DNA of 64,000 nucleotides from Spirosoma rhododendri (GTDB taxonomy: Bacteria; Bacteroidota; Bacteroidia; Cytophagales; Spirosomataceae). Position numbers and translations under genes: made by a program. The stretch is from positions 1,936,501-2,000,500 of the forward strand of contig NZ_CP051677.1 of assembly GCF_012849055.1 (NCBI RefSeq). The letters are read 5' to 3'. This document shows positions 46,154 to 55,250 of this stretch, piece by piece; position 1 is the first letter of the stretch; every line of letters starts with the position of its first letter. The notes beneath the pieces are model-generated. The model saw nothing but the letters and a program-made list of their open reading frames with translations. It was not told where the DNA came from and did not search any database.

Positions 46154-47200
46154 ATGCAACAACAGGAGACTATCGAGCCGATCTTGCAGGAAGATCCGAA
46201 CCGTTTCGTGCTCTTCCCGATCAAACACTGGGACATCTGGGAATTCTATAAAACACACGAAGCTTCGTTCTGGACAGCCGAAGAAATCGATCTAGGTCAG
46301 GACCTCAAAGACTGGAACAACCTGAACGACGGTGAGCGCCACTTCATCTCGCACATCCTGGCATTCTTTGCCGCGTCGGACGGTATTGTCAACGAAAATC
46401 TGGCCGTCAATTTTCTGTCGGAAGTGCAGTACGCCGAAGCGAAATGCTTCTACGGCTTTCAGGTGATGATGGAAAACATCCACTCGGAAACGTACTCGCT
46501 GCTGATCGACACGTACATCAAAGATTCTGTTGAGAAAGATCGGTTGCTGAACGCCGTAGACACCATCCCCTGTGTGCAGAAAAAAGCCGAGTGGGCGCTG
46601 CGCTGGATCGAAAACGGGACGTTTGCCGAACGGCTGATCGCTTTCGCGGCCGTAGAAGGTATCTTCTTCTCCGGTTCGTTCTGCTCGATTTTCTGGCTGA
46701 AAAAGCGCGGTTTGATGCCGGGTCTGACGTTCTCTAACGAGCTGATCTCGCGCGACGAGGGCCTGCACCGCGACTTCGCCTGTATGCTCTACACCGACCA
46801 CATCAAAAACAAGATGCCGGAGTCGCAGGTGTACGACATCATCCGCAATGCCGTCGAAATCGAGCAGGAGTTTGTTGCGGATGCCTTGCCTGTATCGCTC
46901 ATTGGCATGAATGCCGAACTGATGAAGCAGTACATCGCCTTTGTTGCCGACCACCTGCTGGTGACGCTGGGGTTGAAGAAAATTTACAACGTTTCGAACC
47001 CCTTCGATTTCATGGATATGATTTCGCTACAGGGCAAAACCAACTTCTTCGAGAAGCGCGTGGGTGAGTATCAGCGTGGTGAAGTAATGGCCAAGTTCCG
47101 CGCCATGAAAGCCGCTTCGGAGAATCCGCAGGACGCCGAGAACCCGGCACCTGTTGTGAATGAGGAACCAAAAGGCTTCGTCATGGACGCGGATTTTTAA
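46154..47200 (+). CDS. nrdB: Ribonucleoside-diphosphate reductase small subunit, class I
   Basis: A 348-residue R2 protein with the di-iron and radical motifs [20 protein letters not shown] (Tyr in FYGFQ, Glu and His in ENIHSE), SLLIDTYI, and the second ligand set in FIGDALP-like FVADALPV, and [16 protein letters not shown]. It makes deoxynucleotides with the R1 partner, which is not encoded next to it. The C-terminus ([11 protein letters not shown]) is the R1-binding tail. The promoter is a perfect Bacteroidota one. Confidence 0.95.
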   Translation: MQQQETIEPILQEDPNRFVLFPIKHWDIWEFYKTHEASFWTAEEIDLGQDLKDWNNLNDGERHFISHILAFFAASDGIVNENLAVNFLSEVQYAEAKCFYGFQVMMENIHSETYSLLIDTYIKDSVEKDRLLNAVDTIPCVQKKAEWALRWIENGTFAERLIAFAAVEGIFFSGSFCSIFWLKKRGLMPGLTFSNELISRDEGLHRDFACMLYTDHIKNKMPESQVYDIIRNAVEIEQEFVADALPVSLIGMNAELMKQYIAFVADHLLVTLGLKKIYNVSNPFDFMDMISLQGKTNFFEKRVGEYQRGEVMAKFRAMKAASENPQDAENPAPVVNEEPKGFVMDADF

Positions 47201-47225
47201 ATTTCTCTCATCTTAACCAGTTAGT

Positions 47226-47492
47226 ATGAATTTCATCATATCTGCTCATGCGATGCAACGCTCTACCGAGCGTGGGATACCGCGAGAGATGATTGAAGAG
47301 ATACTTAGCAACCCTGACAAGATTATAGATGATGAGTCTGGGGAGGATGGCCAAAAAGTTTATCAATCACTTTTTACTTTCTCCAATGAAAAGACTTATT
47401 TAGTTCAAGTTTTCGTTAACGTCAGCAGTGAACCATTAGTGGTGAAGACGACGTACCGGACTTCGAAACTGAATAAGTACTATGAAAGTTAA
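47226..47492 (+). CDS. DUF4258 domain protein
   Basis: An 88-residue protein with the DUF4258 opening FIISAHAMQRSTERGIPREM and the RelE-like beta-sheet part (KTYLVQVFVNV, PLVVKTTYRTSKLNKYY). DUF4258 proteins resemble RelE/ParE toxins. It overlaps the DUF2283 gene by 11 nt, a pairing often seen and suspected to be a toxin-antitoxin-like module. The DNA is AT-richer than its surroundings. Confidence 0.85.
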   Translation: MNFIISAHAMQRSTERGIPREMIEEILSNPDKIIDDESGEDGQKVYQSLFTFSNEKTYLVQVFVNVSSEPLVVKTTYRTSKLNKYYES

Positions 47493-47676
47493 ATATGATC
47501 GAGAAGTCGATATTCTTTATATTCGGCTGACTGACAAGGCGATAGATGAAAGTAATGAGGACTATCCCGGAACAATCATCGATTATGACACCGATGGAAT
47601 GGTTGTCGGTATAGAGGTCATGAACGCATCAAAGCGAATGGCTAAACCTGATTCTGTTGAGCTGGAAATTGCTTGA
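47482..47676 (+). CDS. DUF2283 domain protein
   Basis: A 64-residue protein (KVKYDREVDILYIRLTDKAI, then TIIDYDTDGMVVGIEVMNAS) typical of DUF2283. It is the likely partner of the upstream DUF4258 protein, with an 11-nt gene overlap, and may neutralise or modulate it. A terminator and a repeat follow. Confidence 0.88.
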   Translation: MKVKYDREVDILYIRLTDKAIDESNEDYPGTIIDYDTDGMVVGIEVMNASKRMAKPDSVELEIA

Positions 47677-47696
47677 TCTGTACCGACTGATTAATA

Positions 47697-47734
47697 AAAG
47701 CGGGCCTGCTATCTTTTGATGGCAGGCCCGCTTT
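47697..47734 (+). terminator. Rho-independent terminator
   Basis: AAAGCGGGCCTGC pairs perfectly with GCAGGCCCGCTTT across a 12-nt loop, 20 nt after the DUF2283 stop. Confidence 0.88.
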
Positions 47735-47761
47735 GGTTCGGGACAGTTGAACTGGATGATC

Positions 47762-47858
47762 TGTCCCCGACAGCATCTTGCTGTCGAAGCTGCGCCAGCG
47801 GCTAACCGGGCCGATGTACTCAGCCTACGGCTCCGACAGCTGGAAGCTGTCGGGGACA
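47762..47858. repeat. CGACAGC palindrome repeat, copy A
   Basis: Arms 47762-47789 and 47831-47858 (TGTCCCCGACAGC and its complement) form an inverted repeat with several mismatches, and each arm is itself a CGACAGC/GCTGTCG hairpin. Same family as 59770-59870. It lies between convergent DUF2283 and M48 genes. Confidence 0.85.
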
Positions 47859-47864
47859 ACATGA

Positions 47865-49343
47865 TCATCGCGCAATCACTTTCACGAGGGTGCCCCGGCT
47901 TACTTTATCGCCTGACTTCATGCTGTTGAGCGTACCAAGCTCTTCAATGCGGCTGGCGGGCATTCTCATCGCCACCATCGTTTCCTGGAACGTTGCGTCG
48001 CGGGGGGCCGTCTGAATGCGTACCCGCTCGGGTTTGCGGTTTAGCTTGTCGGAGTCGGTTAGGCTGCGGAAGCCGCCCGCTACACGCTGAAACGTATCGA
48101 ACGACGACTGAAAATTAGCCGCTGTCGACAGGCCGTGCAGTGCGTAGATCGAGTTGCCGTACTGAATCAGCCACGTGCCGATTTGCAGGGTGTTGGCGGC
48201 CGTTTGTTGTTGTTGCTGCTGCGGCTGGCCCTGCTGTTGCTGGGGTTGTTGCTGCGAGATGAGCACGTAAGCCGGGTTACCGTTGATCGTGGTGCGGTTA
48301 TTTTCCAGCACCTTCAGATTCAGTTCTTTTACCAGATTCTGCGCGGCTTCGTCCAGCGAATTGCCTTTGGCGCCCATCAGAATCATGGCTAGTTTACCTT
48401 CTTTCGGCCCCATCTGAAACTGCTCGGGGGAGTTCTGGTGCTGCCAGCCGTTGGGCACCGGAAACTGAAACCGGAGTTCGGGGTGGTAGAACATGTTGTT
48501 CTCGACAAAGCCCTGCTTCGGGTCCTCGCCATAGATAATCCCGTCGATCATCCGCATATATTCGTTGCGGTCAACCTGGTAAGTAGCCGGGTTAGCTGCC
48601 TGGTACGCCTTTGCCATCTCATGTACCTTCGTATACCGATTGCCGGGGTCGGGGTGGGTCGATAGCATATTGGGAACGGCCTGTCCGCTTTTATCGGAGA
48701 TGCGCTTGATCGTCGCGAAGAAATTGGCCATTTCGTGGGCGTCGTACCCGATTTTGCTGGAATACTCGACGCCAATTTTGTCGGATTCTGACTCGTGCGC
48801 CCGGCTGTAACCCAGCAATGCCAGTTGCAGTCCCTGCGAAGCCAGATCGGTGAGTTGTCCCGTCTTATCGAGCAATACTGAACCGGCTAGTACACCGACG
48901 GTGCCGAATAACTGCGACGTTTGCTGCCGGGCGGAGTGGCGGGCGGTGATGTGCCCAATTTCGTGACCCAGCACTCCGGCAAACTCCGCTTCGTTGTTGA
49001 AGTGGGCCATGATACCCCGCGTGAAATACACGTAGCCACCTGGCACGGCAAAGGCGTTGACGACGGGCGAATCGACGATGTAGAACTGGTAGGGAAGGTC
49101 GGGGCGGTGCGAAATACGGGCCATCGCCTTGCCTTTCTCGTTGATAAAGGCGTTCAGCTTTTGGTCTTCATACAGGCCCATGCTCGAAACAACACTGGGG
49201 TGCGACTGCTGGCCGAGGGCGATTTCCTGCTCTTTCGACATCAGAATAACTTCCCGTTTGCCCGTAACGGGATTGCGGGAGCAGGCCGACAGCAGCGACA
49301 AAACGATAAGCGAAAGAAAGGGCGTGCGGAAACGGTGTATCAT
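47865..49343 (-). CDS. M48 family metalloprotease lipoprotein
   Basis: A 492-residue lipoprotein (LLSACSRNP) with the zinc motif HEIGH near residues 125-129 in FAGVLGHEIGHITARHSARQ and the later ligand region YSRAHESESDKIGVEYSSKI, followed by tetratricopeptide-like linker and a C-terminal domain. A Gln-rich stretch (QQQPQQQQGQPQQQQ, around residue 378) links the parts. It belongs with BepA/LoiP-like outer-membrane quality-control proteases. Confidence 0.92.
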   Translation of the reverse strand: MIHRFRTPFLSLIVLSLLSACSRNPVTGKREVILMSKEQEIALGQQSHPSVVSSMGLYEDQKLNAFINEKGKAMARISHRPDLPYQFYIVDSPVVNAFAVPGGYVYFTRGIMAHFNNEAEFAGVLGHEIGHITARHSARQQTSQLFGTVGVLAGSVLLDKTGQLTDLASQGLQLALLGYSRAHESESDKIGVEYSSKIGYDAHEMANFFATIKRISDKSGQAVPNMLSTHPDPGNRYTKVHEMAKAYQAANPATYQVDRNEYMRMIDGIIYGEDPKQGFVENNMFYHPELRFQFPVPNGWQHQNSPEQFQMGPKEGKLAMILMGAKGNSLDEAAQNLVKELNLKVLENNRTTINGNPAYVLISQQQPQQQQGQPQQQQQQTAANTLQIGTWLIQYGNSIYALHGLSTAANFQSSFDTFQRVAGGFRSLTDSDKLNRKPERVRIQTAPRDATFQETMVAMRMPASRIEELGTLNSMKSGDKVSRGTLVKVIAR

Positions 49344-49484
49344 CGATCAAATGAAGATAGGATGGGTAATTAAAACAGTATTAAAGGAGGAAAGCCAATT
49401 TTCGACCGCTTTGTTTATCGGGGTCTGCCCGTAGCACTTGTCCGGCTGGTGCGGTGGCAGGCAACGAAGACCGGTCGTTCCGTG

Positions 49485-49492
49485 TATTTTTG
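49485..49492 (+). promoter_or_regulatory. Bacteroidota -7 box (TATTTTTG)
   Basis: Perfect TAnnTTTG 16 nt before the ATG at 49509. No clear TTG at -33, so only moderate support. Confidence 0.4.
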
Positions 49493-49508
49493 GGGAAATC
49501 CTCTGTTG

Positions 49509-50978
49509 ATGCCTGTTCGCTTCTTCACCGACCGGTTGCCGTACTGGCTGATCGGGCCGTTTTTACTGTTGTTTGCTGCTGCGGCTTATCACCGCGCTAC
49601 CGACTTCGACGATGCCTGGTTTGCCGAACAGGCTTACTTTCTGCTGCGCGACGGAGTAGTTCGGTCGGAGTTTTTCCGGGGAATTAACCACTGGGAAGAA
49701 CGCATCTATGTTTTTCACAAGCTCTACATCTACCTGCTGGCGGGCTGGACGGGTCTGTTTGGGTTCTCGGCTCCGGCGGTCGAATCGCTGGGTACGGCGG
49801 GGGCGGTGCTCAACGTCGCTGGGTTGTATGCACTGACCCGTCGCGGTGTCATGCCGGGGGCTAATGTCAGTCGACCGGCTCTGCTGGGCTGGACGGTGCT
49901 GCTGTACGTATCCTGCGGACTGGTGCTGCGCTACGGCTTTGTAGCCCGGCCCGAAACGATGAACGCGGCCTTTGGGCTATGGGGCTATTATTTCCTCAGT
50001 ACCAGCGCAACGGAAACCGATCGACCGGATGTACGACTGATCCTGGCGGCCATTTTCGCCGGGCTGGCCGCACTGACACACCTGAACGGGCTGATGTACG
50101 GGCTGGCAGGGCTGACGTGGCTAGCCTGGCAACGGCGGTGGCGTATTGGCGTCGTGTATGGGCTGGTCTGGGCGATTGTCTGCGCGTTCTACTTTACCGA
50201 CGTGCTGCTCGACAACCAATGGGCACGGCTGGCGGAGCAGTTTCGATACGACCCGGCTACACGGCATCTGTTCGGCTGGGTGGCTAAACTCAACACGCTG
50301 ATCTCATTCCACCAAATGCTGTTTCACAATCAGGTCGAAACCGCCATTACGCTGATGGCCATATTTGTGGGCTGGTTTAGCTGGCAGTACGACCGGCAAA
50401 GTCGTCCGCTAGTGGTGTATCTGCTGGCGTCGATGGTCTGGATGTGGCTGCTGACGCGGGGTAGCAGCAAATACTACATGCTGCTGATTCTGCCATTCGT
50501 GTGTCTGCTGGCGGGCCGGGCGGTGGTAGTTTCGGCTAGTCGGTGGCCCCGCTGGGGGCAGGTGCTGGGCGTGGTAATCACCGTGCTCTGGCTAGGGTCG
50601 GGTCTGCTGGAAGGCGGGTTGCTGCTACTCGAAAACGAGGCACCCATCGTCCACGAGCGGACGGCGGCATTGGCCCGACGGATGGGTAAGCCGGGTAGTA
50701 CGGTGATTGCTCCGCTTGACTTTTTCTTCGATCAGATCGGGCATTACCGCATCCACAGCCTGAGCTACTACTACCTGCTCAATCAGCACGAGTACGTCGG
50801 GAAACTGTCGCTGTCGCAGTTCTTCGATCTTGCTGCCCGCGAACACGCGGCTTATGTCATCACCGACCCAAAGCTGAACATGGCCTACGATATTCCCAAC
50901 ACAGCCCCCGCTCGTATCGGCCGCTACCACCGCATTTTTCAGGACGACTGGAACAGCATTTACCGGCTGGAGAAGTAA
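49509..50978 (+). CDS. GT39-like (PMT/ArnT) membrane glycosyltransferase
   Basis: A 489-residue multi-pass membrane protein with the GT-C loop FDDAWFAEQAYFLLRDGVVR (Asp-Asp/Glu catalytic region), INHWEERIYVFHKLYIYLL and about ten further helices. Start at the ATG 49509 is preferred over 49449, which adds non-membrane residues. It likely transfers sugars from polyprenyl-phosphate donors to an extracytoplasmic acceptor; substrate unknown. Confidence 0.85.
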   Translation: MPVRFFTDRLPYWLIGPFLLLFAAAAYHRATDFDDAWFAEQAYFLLRDGVVRSEFFRGINHWEERIYVFHKLYIYLLAGWTGLFGFSAPAVESLGTAGAVLNVAGLYALTRRGVMPGANVSRPALLGWTVLLYVSCGLVLRYGFVARPETMNAAFGLWGYYFLSTSATETDRPDVRLILAAIFAGLAALTHLNGLMYGLAGLTWLAWQRRWRIGVVYGLVWAIVCAFYFTDVLLDNQWARLAEQFRYDPATRHLFGWVAKLNTLISFHQMLFHNQVETAITLMAIFVGWFSWQYDRQSRPLVVYLLASMVWMWLLTRGSSKYYMLLILPFVCLLAGRAVVVSASRWPRWGQVLGVVITVLWLGSGLLEGGLLLLENEAPIVHERTAALARRMGKPGSTVIAPLDFFFDQIGHYRIHSLSYYYLLNQHEYVGKLSLSQFFDLAAREHAAYVITDPKLNMAYDIPNTAPARIGRYHRIFQDDWNSIYRLEK

Positions 50979-50984
50979 GGTTTT

Positions 50985-51070
50985 CGGTTTTCAGTGTACG
51001 GTTTACGGGTGATACCGCCATTTCGTACGTGATATTGAGGGGAAACTCCCTCGCAGTGTGCGCCGAAAAC
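50985..51070. repeat. Weak inverted repeat between convergent genes
   Basis: GGTTTTCGGTTTTCAG-like sequence at 50985-51000 has a partial partner (GCCGAAAACTGCAAACC) at 51061-51077. Pairing is imperfect. Confidence 0.35.
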
Positions 51071-51077
51071 TGCAAAC

Positions 51078-51533
51078 CTAAAGCTCCTCCAACACCTGCC
51101 AGACGAGGTCGGATTCGTACCCTTTGCTGAGCGCGTAGCGGACGAGCTTCTGTTTTACGACCAGCGGATTATCGTCGCGCAGAGATTGTCGTTTTTTATC
51201 GAGCAAATCAGTCAGCGTGGTGCGGTAATCGTCGGGCTCAATTTCCTTCATCGCCTGTTCCAGATTGTACCCGGTGATACCACGCTGCTGAAGGTGCTGT
51301 TTGATTTTGCGTTTACCCCAGCCTTTTACCCGAAACTTGCCGCCTGCAAACGATTTAGCGAAACGCTCCTCATTGAGGTAATTTTGCTGAATCAGCTCAG
51401 CAATTACCTCTTCCGCATCGTCGCCCAACACGCCCCACTCCTTCAACCGATCACGCACTTCCTGCTGCGTGCGTTCCTGGTACGCGCAGAACATAGCCGC
51501 TTTTCGGAGTGCATCTTTCAGGTAATCGGTCAT
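51078..51533 (-). CDS. recX: Regulatory protein RecX
   Basis: A 151-residue protein of three-helix RecX repeats: KAAMFCAYQERTQQEVRDRL, LIQQNYLNEERFAKSFAGGK, GWGKRKIKQHLQQRGI. RecX limits RecA filament growth. It follows an epimerase gene by 3 nt on the minus strand and is probably cotranscribed with it; recA is not in the window. Confidence 0.9.
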   Translation of the reverse strand: MTDYLKDALRKAAMFCAYQERTQQEVRDRLKEWGVLGDDAEEVIAELIQQNYLNEERFAKSFAGGKFRVKGWGKRKIKQHLQQRGITGYNLEQAMKEIEPDDYRTTLTDLLDKKRQSLRDDNPLVVKQKLVRYALSKGYESDLVWQVLEEL

Positions 51534-51536
51534 GGA

Positions 51537-52448
51537 TTAAGCGAGCAGGTTTTTCAACGCCAGATTCAGGTCAGCGTATTGATAGGTAAATGACGTTTCG
51601 TCGGCAATGCGCTTGTTGATAACGTAGTTGCCGCCCAGCACGGTGATCGCCATTTCGCCAAACAACAGTTTCAGCGCGAAGGCCGGTACGTTGGGCAGAA
51701 TCAGCGGACGGTGCAACACGTCGGCGATGGCTTTCGTCAGATCCTGATTGGTCGCTGGCATCGGGGCCGTGGCGTTGTAGGCACCCGACCACGAACTGTC
51801 TGTCAGCGCCTGTATGTACATTCGGCAAATATCGTCAATATGAATCCAGGAAATATACTGCTGCCCCGACCCCAGCGGTGCGCCCGCCCCGAGCCGGATC
51901 GGCTGCGCTATTTTGGGTAATGCACCGCCGTTGGGCGACAGCACCACGCCGGTGCGCAGCTTGACTGTTCGAATACCCAATGCCGCGATCTGGTCCTCCG
52001 ATTTTTCCCAGGCGCGGGTTACCGTTGCCAGAAAGTCGGTGCCGCCGGGCGTAGTTTCCGTGATCGGCCGGTCGCCGGTATCGCCCCCATAATAGCCAAT
52101 GGCCGATGAGCCGGCAAACGCTTCGACGTGGTGCTCATGGGTAGCCAGGGCTTTCGCCAACAACTCGGTCGACTGCGTGCGGCTGCCAAGTATTTCGTCT
52201 TTACGCTCATCCGTCCAGCGACCATCGGCAATACCAGCTCCGGCCAGATGGATGATGTAATCGGCGGTTTGAATCGCCTTGGGGTCGATCTGCCCCTTTT
52301 TGATGTCCCACTGATAGACGGTGACGCCCGAAACGGGTTTATTCTCCCGACTTAAATAAGATACCTGATAGCCTTGCTGATGCAGGAGCTGGGTCAAACG
52401 GGTGCCGATACTTCCTGTTCCCCCGGTCAGTAATACAGTTTTGGCCAT
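51537..52448 (-). CDS. TIGR01777-type epimerase (SulA-like NAD-dependent epimerase)
   Basis: A 303-residue extended SDR: VLLTGGTGSIGTRLTQLL, IIHLAGAGIADGRWTDERK, SSAIGYYGGDTG, GVVLSPNGGALPK and PFAL-like NVPAFALKLLFGE with a C-terminal DUF1731-like end (FTYQYADLNLALKNLL). Reaction unknown. recX follows 3 nt later. Confidence 0.92.
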   Translation of the reverse strand: MAKTVLLTGGTGSIGTRLTQLLHQQGYQVSYLSRENKPVSGVTVYQWDIKKGQIDPKAIQTADYIIHLAGAGIADGRWTDERKDEILGSRTQSTELLAKALATHEHHVEAFAGSSAIGYYGGDTGDRPITETTPGGTDFLATVTRAWEKSEDQIAALGIRTVKLRTGVVLSPNGGALPKIAQPIRLGAGAPLGSGQQYISWIHIDDICRMYIQALTDSSWSGAYNATAPMPATNQDLTKAIADVLHRPLILPNVPAFALKLLFGEMAITVLGGNYVINKRIADETSFTYQYADLNLALKNLLA

Positions 52449-52505
52449 GATAGGTGGTGTGTTTGTACTCCCTTGTATAACGCACCGGACCGAACGGGGG
52501 TTTTG

Positions 52506-52794
52506 CTAAAGCGAGGAATGACGTCGACTATCGAGAATATTCAGAATAATAACCTGCCGTTCGGCGACTGCGTAATAAACCACATTGTATGGTTGTATGG
52601 GCAGCTTACGAACGGAGGGTAGCGTGTCCAGACGGCGACCGATGAAAGGACTTTTCTCTAGAATTCGCAGCTTGGCATTGATTGTATCCGTGAACGCATC
52701 AGCCTTGTCGAAGCCATACACATCAAGTAGATAGATAGCTGTCTGGCGGTAGTTTTCCCTGCGCGTCTTCAGTCCACACTATCGCGTAATCCAT
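52506..52794 (-). CDS. RelE/ParE-type toxin (frameshifted)
   Basis: From the ATG at 52794 the frame reads MDYAIVWTEDA, then hits a stop; the rest of the ParE fold lies one frame over (ENYRQTAIYLLDVYGFDKAD, LRILEKSPFIGRRLD, IQPYNVVYYAVAERQVIILN, ILDSRRHSSL). Removing one base in the run 52753-52759 (TTTTCCC on plus) gives the continuous ParE sequence AQENYRQ. It is the only frameshift in the window fixed by deletion. The start overlaps the antitoxin stop by 16 nt. Confidence 0.8.
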
Positions 52795-53018
52795 TGTTTC
52801 GCCTGTTTGGCTACGTCGTTATGTGATGTGAGCAGGCCAGATGAAATTGTCGCCAGTATCTTCTCCAATTGCGCCTGTAACTCCGGAGATTCGGCGAGAA
52901 TACTTGTCCTCTGACCGACGAATTCGCTCACCGTCAACAACAGATCCTGCACGTCCTGCGGATCATCAAGCCGGTCAATTTGCTGGTGTAGCAGAGATTT
53001 CAATTCATCAGTAGCCAT
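52779..53018 (-). CDS. Antitoxin-like protein paired with ParE toxin
   Basis: A 79-residue acidic protein (MATDELKSLLHQQIDRLDDP, then FVGQRTSILAESPELQAQLE) that precedes the ParE gene and overlaps it by 16 nt. Its helical, acidic character and position fit an antitoxin; no DNA-binding domain is obvious. Confidence 0.7.
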   Translation of the reverse strand: MATDELKSLLHQQIDRLDDPQDVQDLLLTVSEFVGQRTSILAESPELQAQLEKILATISSGLLTSHNDVAKQAKQWITR

Positions 53019-53054
53019 GTTGCGATCGTTTTTGATGAAACTACGAAAAAACGG

Positions 53055-53609
53055 TCAGACGACCCACTCCTTAGGTAACCCCAGTTGGCGGGCGTAGTGG
53101 GCGGGGGCTGCGTAGTGTACCCAGCTTAACAGCTTGTTGATGTCGTCGGCAAATTCGAGGTGGTAGTCGGGGTCGAGTTTGGCTACTTTTTTTAGTGCCA
53201 TCTCCGTGCGTTTGGCGATGTACTGAGCCGCTTTCTCCGTGCGATGATTGTACTTGTGCAGCAGATGGGCGTGATGGTCGTAGAACGTGTTGAGCATGAA
53301 CAGCATCAGCTCTACCTCGCCGTATTTGTCTTTTGTTACCTTCAAATGACGGGTGATGTAACCGCTGACGGTTCGCATATCCATCATCACCCAACCTGCC
53401 GTATCCTGATGCAGGTTAGCCGTCCGGCGGATGAAGTCCCGGATCAGATCGCGTCGTTCGTCAATCGTTTGTCCGTTTTCAACCAGTTCGAACTGTAGCT
53501 TTTCGGTCAGCGTGGCATCTTTGGCAACCAGCCGAAGCAGGAGTTTATCCTTTTCCGTAGTAGGCATCCGAACGATAGCTTTCTTCAAATCAGCGTCAAG
53601 AGCGGGCAT
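53055..53609 (-). CDS. Conserved hypothetical, 184 residues
   Basis: A helical, charged protein (MPALDADLKKAIVRMPTTEK, LFMLNTFYDHHAHLLHKYNH) without recognised domain or signal peptide. It is separated from rimK upstream by an octamer hairpin and is followed 36 nt later by the toxin-antitoxin pair. I do not recognise the family. Confidence 0.7.
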   Translation of the reverse strand: MPALDADLKKAIVRMPTTEKDKLLLRLVAKDATLTEKLQFELVENGQTIDERRDLIRDFIRRTANLHQDTAGWVMMDMRTVSGYITRHLKVTKDKYGEVELMLFMLNTFYDHHAHLLHKYNHRTEKAAQYIAKRTEMALKKVAKLDPDYHLEFADDINKLLSWVHYAAPAHYARQLGLPKEWVV

Positions 53610-53616
53610 AGGAGTG

Positions 53617-53693
53617 ATTGAATGGGAGAATGATTGAGTGATTGAATCGGCCTGACAAAATTATTCAATCACTCAATCATTCTATCATTCAAT
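53617..53693 (-). repeat. Octamer-repeat hairpin, copy 4 (ATTGARTG units)
   Basis: Arms 53617-53647 and 53663-53693 pair over 31 bp with 2 mismatches and a 15-nt loop. It abuts the rimK stop codon (53693-53695) and ends 8 nt from the next start (53609). Confidence 0.9.
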
Positions 53694-54601
53694 TAAACCC
53701 CCACCATGTCGCTTTCGTCGCCGAGGATTTTTTCTTCGATGTAGGCGATGATGTGCCCGGCGACGTTGATGCCGGTGGCTAGTTCGATGCCTTCCAGACC
53801 GGGCGATGAGTTGACTTCGAGTACCAGCGGACCCCGGTCGGAGGGGAGCATGTCGACACCGGCGACTTTGAGGCCCAGCGCCCGGCTCGCGTTAATAGCG
53901 GTTTGTTCTTCCTGTTCCGTCAGGATAACGGGAATGGCATTGCCACCCCGGTGCAGGTTCGAGCGAAACTCGCCGTCGATACCCTGCCGACGCATTGCTC
54001 CGACGACTTTGCCGCCTACCACAAACGCCCGGATGTCGGACCCCCGCGCTTCGGCGATAAACTCCTGCACCAGCACGTGTTTTTTCAGACCGTAAAACGC
54101 TTCGATGGTCGAGCGGGCGGCTTTGGCGGTTTCAGCCAGCACAACGCCGATTCCCTGCGTACCTTCCAGTAGTTTGATAACCACCGGTGGCCCGCCGACC
54201 AACTCGATCAGGCGATTGACATTACCGTTTTTAGGGTGGTTGGCGATAACCGTTTTGGGCAGACCAACCCCCGCTTTCGACAGCACCTGCAAGCTGCGCA
54301 GCTTGTTACGCGCCCGCATGATGGCCTGCGATTTGGCCGTTGTAAAGACTTTCATCATCTCAAACTGCCGGACCACGGCGCAACCGTAGTCGGTTACCGA
54401 CGCACCAATGCGGGGGATGATCGCGTCGAACTGGTCAAGCTCCTGCCCGTCGAGGAGCACCGTCGGGCGGCCCCCTTCGATCATGACGTGGCAGTTGAGA
54501 TGATTGACAATGACGCCTTCGTGGTTGCGTTCCCTGACTGCCGTCAGCAGCCGCTGCGTCGAATACAGGTCGGGATTTGTTGATAAAATAGCAATGCGCA
54601 T
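53693..54601 (-). CDS. rimK: RimK family alpha-L-glutamate ligase
   Basis: A 302-residue ATP-grasp enzyme from the ATG at 54601 ([20 protein letters not shown]); the frame is open to 54817 but that part is not RimK. Motifs: [56 protein letters not shown]. RimK adds Glu to ribosomal protein S6 or related targets. It is followed, with 64 nt, by its typical partner, a Zn protease-like protein. Confidence 0.95.
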   Translation of the reverse strand: MRIAILSTNPDLYSTQRLLTAVRERNHEGVIVNHLNCHVMIEGGRPTVLLDGQELDQFDAIIPRIGASVTDYGCAVVRQFEMMKVFTTAKSQAIMRARNKLRSLQVLSKAGVGLPKTVIANHPKNGNVNRLIELVGGPPVVIKLLEGTQGIGVVLAETAKAARSTIEAFYGLKKHVLVQEFIAEARGSDIRAFVVGGKVVGAMRRQGIDGEFRSNLHRGGNAIPVILTEQEEQTAINASRALGLKVAGVDMLPSDRGPLVLEVNSSPGLEGIELATGINVAGHIIAYIEEKILGDESDMVGV

Positions 54602-54665
54602 ACAGCGATCAGTTGTCGGAAGTGAGCAGGTGGTGAGCCATGTAGTTCTATCGGACAGCGTTTTG

Positions 54666-55121
54666 CTATGGGTTAGGCAGTGTCGGCGACTGACCGAGTT
54701 TAGCCTGATAAGAAAGGTCTTTTTGAGACACGTCGACGATGAATCGGTTACGCAGAATCTTACGACCCAGCAGGATCGGGTAACGCATTTGCTCGCGGTC
54801 GGCCAGCGTAAATTCAACCCGGATCGTGCGGTCGAACAGTTTCAGGCGTGTTTTGATGACGTAGCGCAGTTCTGATACGCCAAACGAGTTGCGAATCATA
54901 CGCTGACTGAACTGACTGCTGTAAAACGGCCGGGACTCCTGTCCGGTTTCGCCGATAAGCCAGAATCGTAGCTTCTGCCCGTTTTTTGTCCGTACCAGCC
55001 GCACATCTTTGCAGTGCAGCGCCGATGTGTAAGCACCCGTATCAACTTTAGCGTACGCATCAAACAGGCCAAGATCGGGTAAATCAATCCGGTCTGTCAT
55101 ACCGATGATCTGCTTGGCCAT
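54666..55121 (-). CDS. RimB-like ATP-dependent Zn protease (PF05618-type)
   Basis: A 151-residue retropepsin-like protein: [35 protein letters not shown] (Asp-Thr-Gly active site), [24 protein letters not shown]. It is typically encoded with rimK and trims or regulates poly-glutamate tails; the catalytic Asp-Thr-Gly is present. It is upstream of rimK on the same strand. Confidence 0.9.
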   Translation of the reverse strand: MAKQIIGMTDRIDLPDLGLFDAYAKVDTGAYTSALHCKDVRLVRTKNGQKLRFWLIGETGQESRPFYSSQFSQRMIRNSFGVSELRYVIKTRLKLFDRTIRVEFTLADREQMRYPILLGRKILRNRFIVDVSQKDLSYQAKLGQSPTLPNP

Positions 55122-55129
55122 TTTTTGAC

Positions 55130-55242
55130 GTTGTAAAGTTGGATAGTTTTAGAGTTGGATAGTCATAGAGTTGTTGCCGCCGGTATTGGATGCGGTAGTC
55201 CCGGCGGGGAACCGCAACTTTATAACCCTACAACTTTACAAC
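55130..55242 (-). repeat. Degenerate inverted repeat
   Basis: GTTGTAAAGTT at 55130-55140 pairs with AACTTTACAAC at 55232-55242, with GTTGGATAG-like units inside and a CCGCCGG/CCGGCGG core. It lies between holB (upstream, minus) and the RimB-like gene. Confidence 0.6.
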
Positions 55243-55250
55243 TCTGAAAC

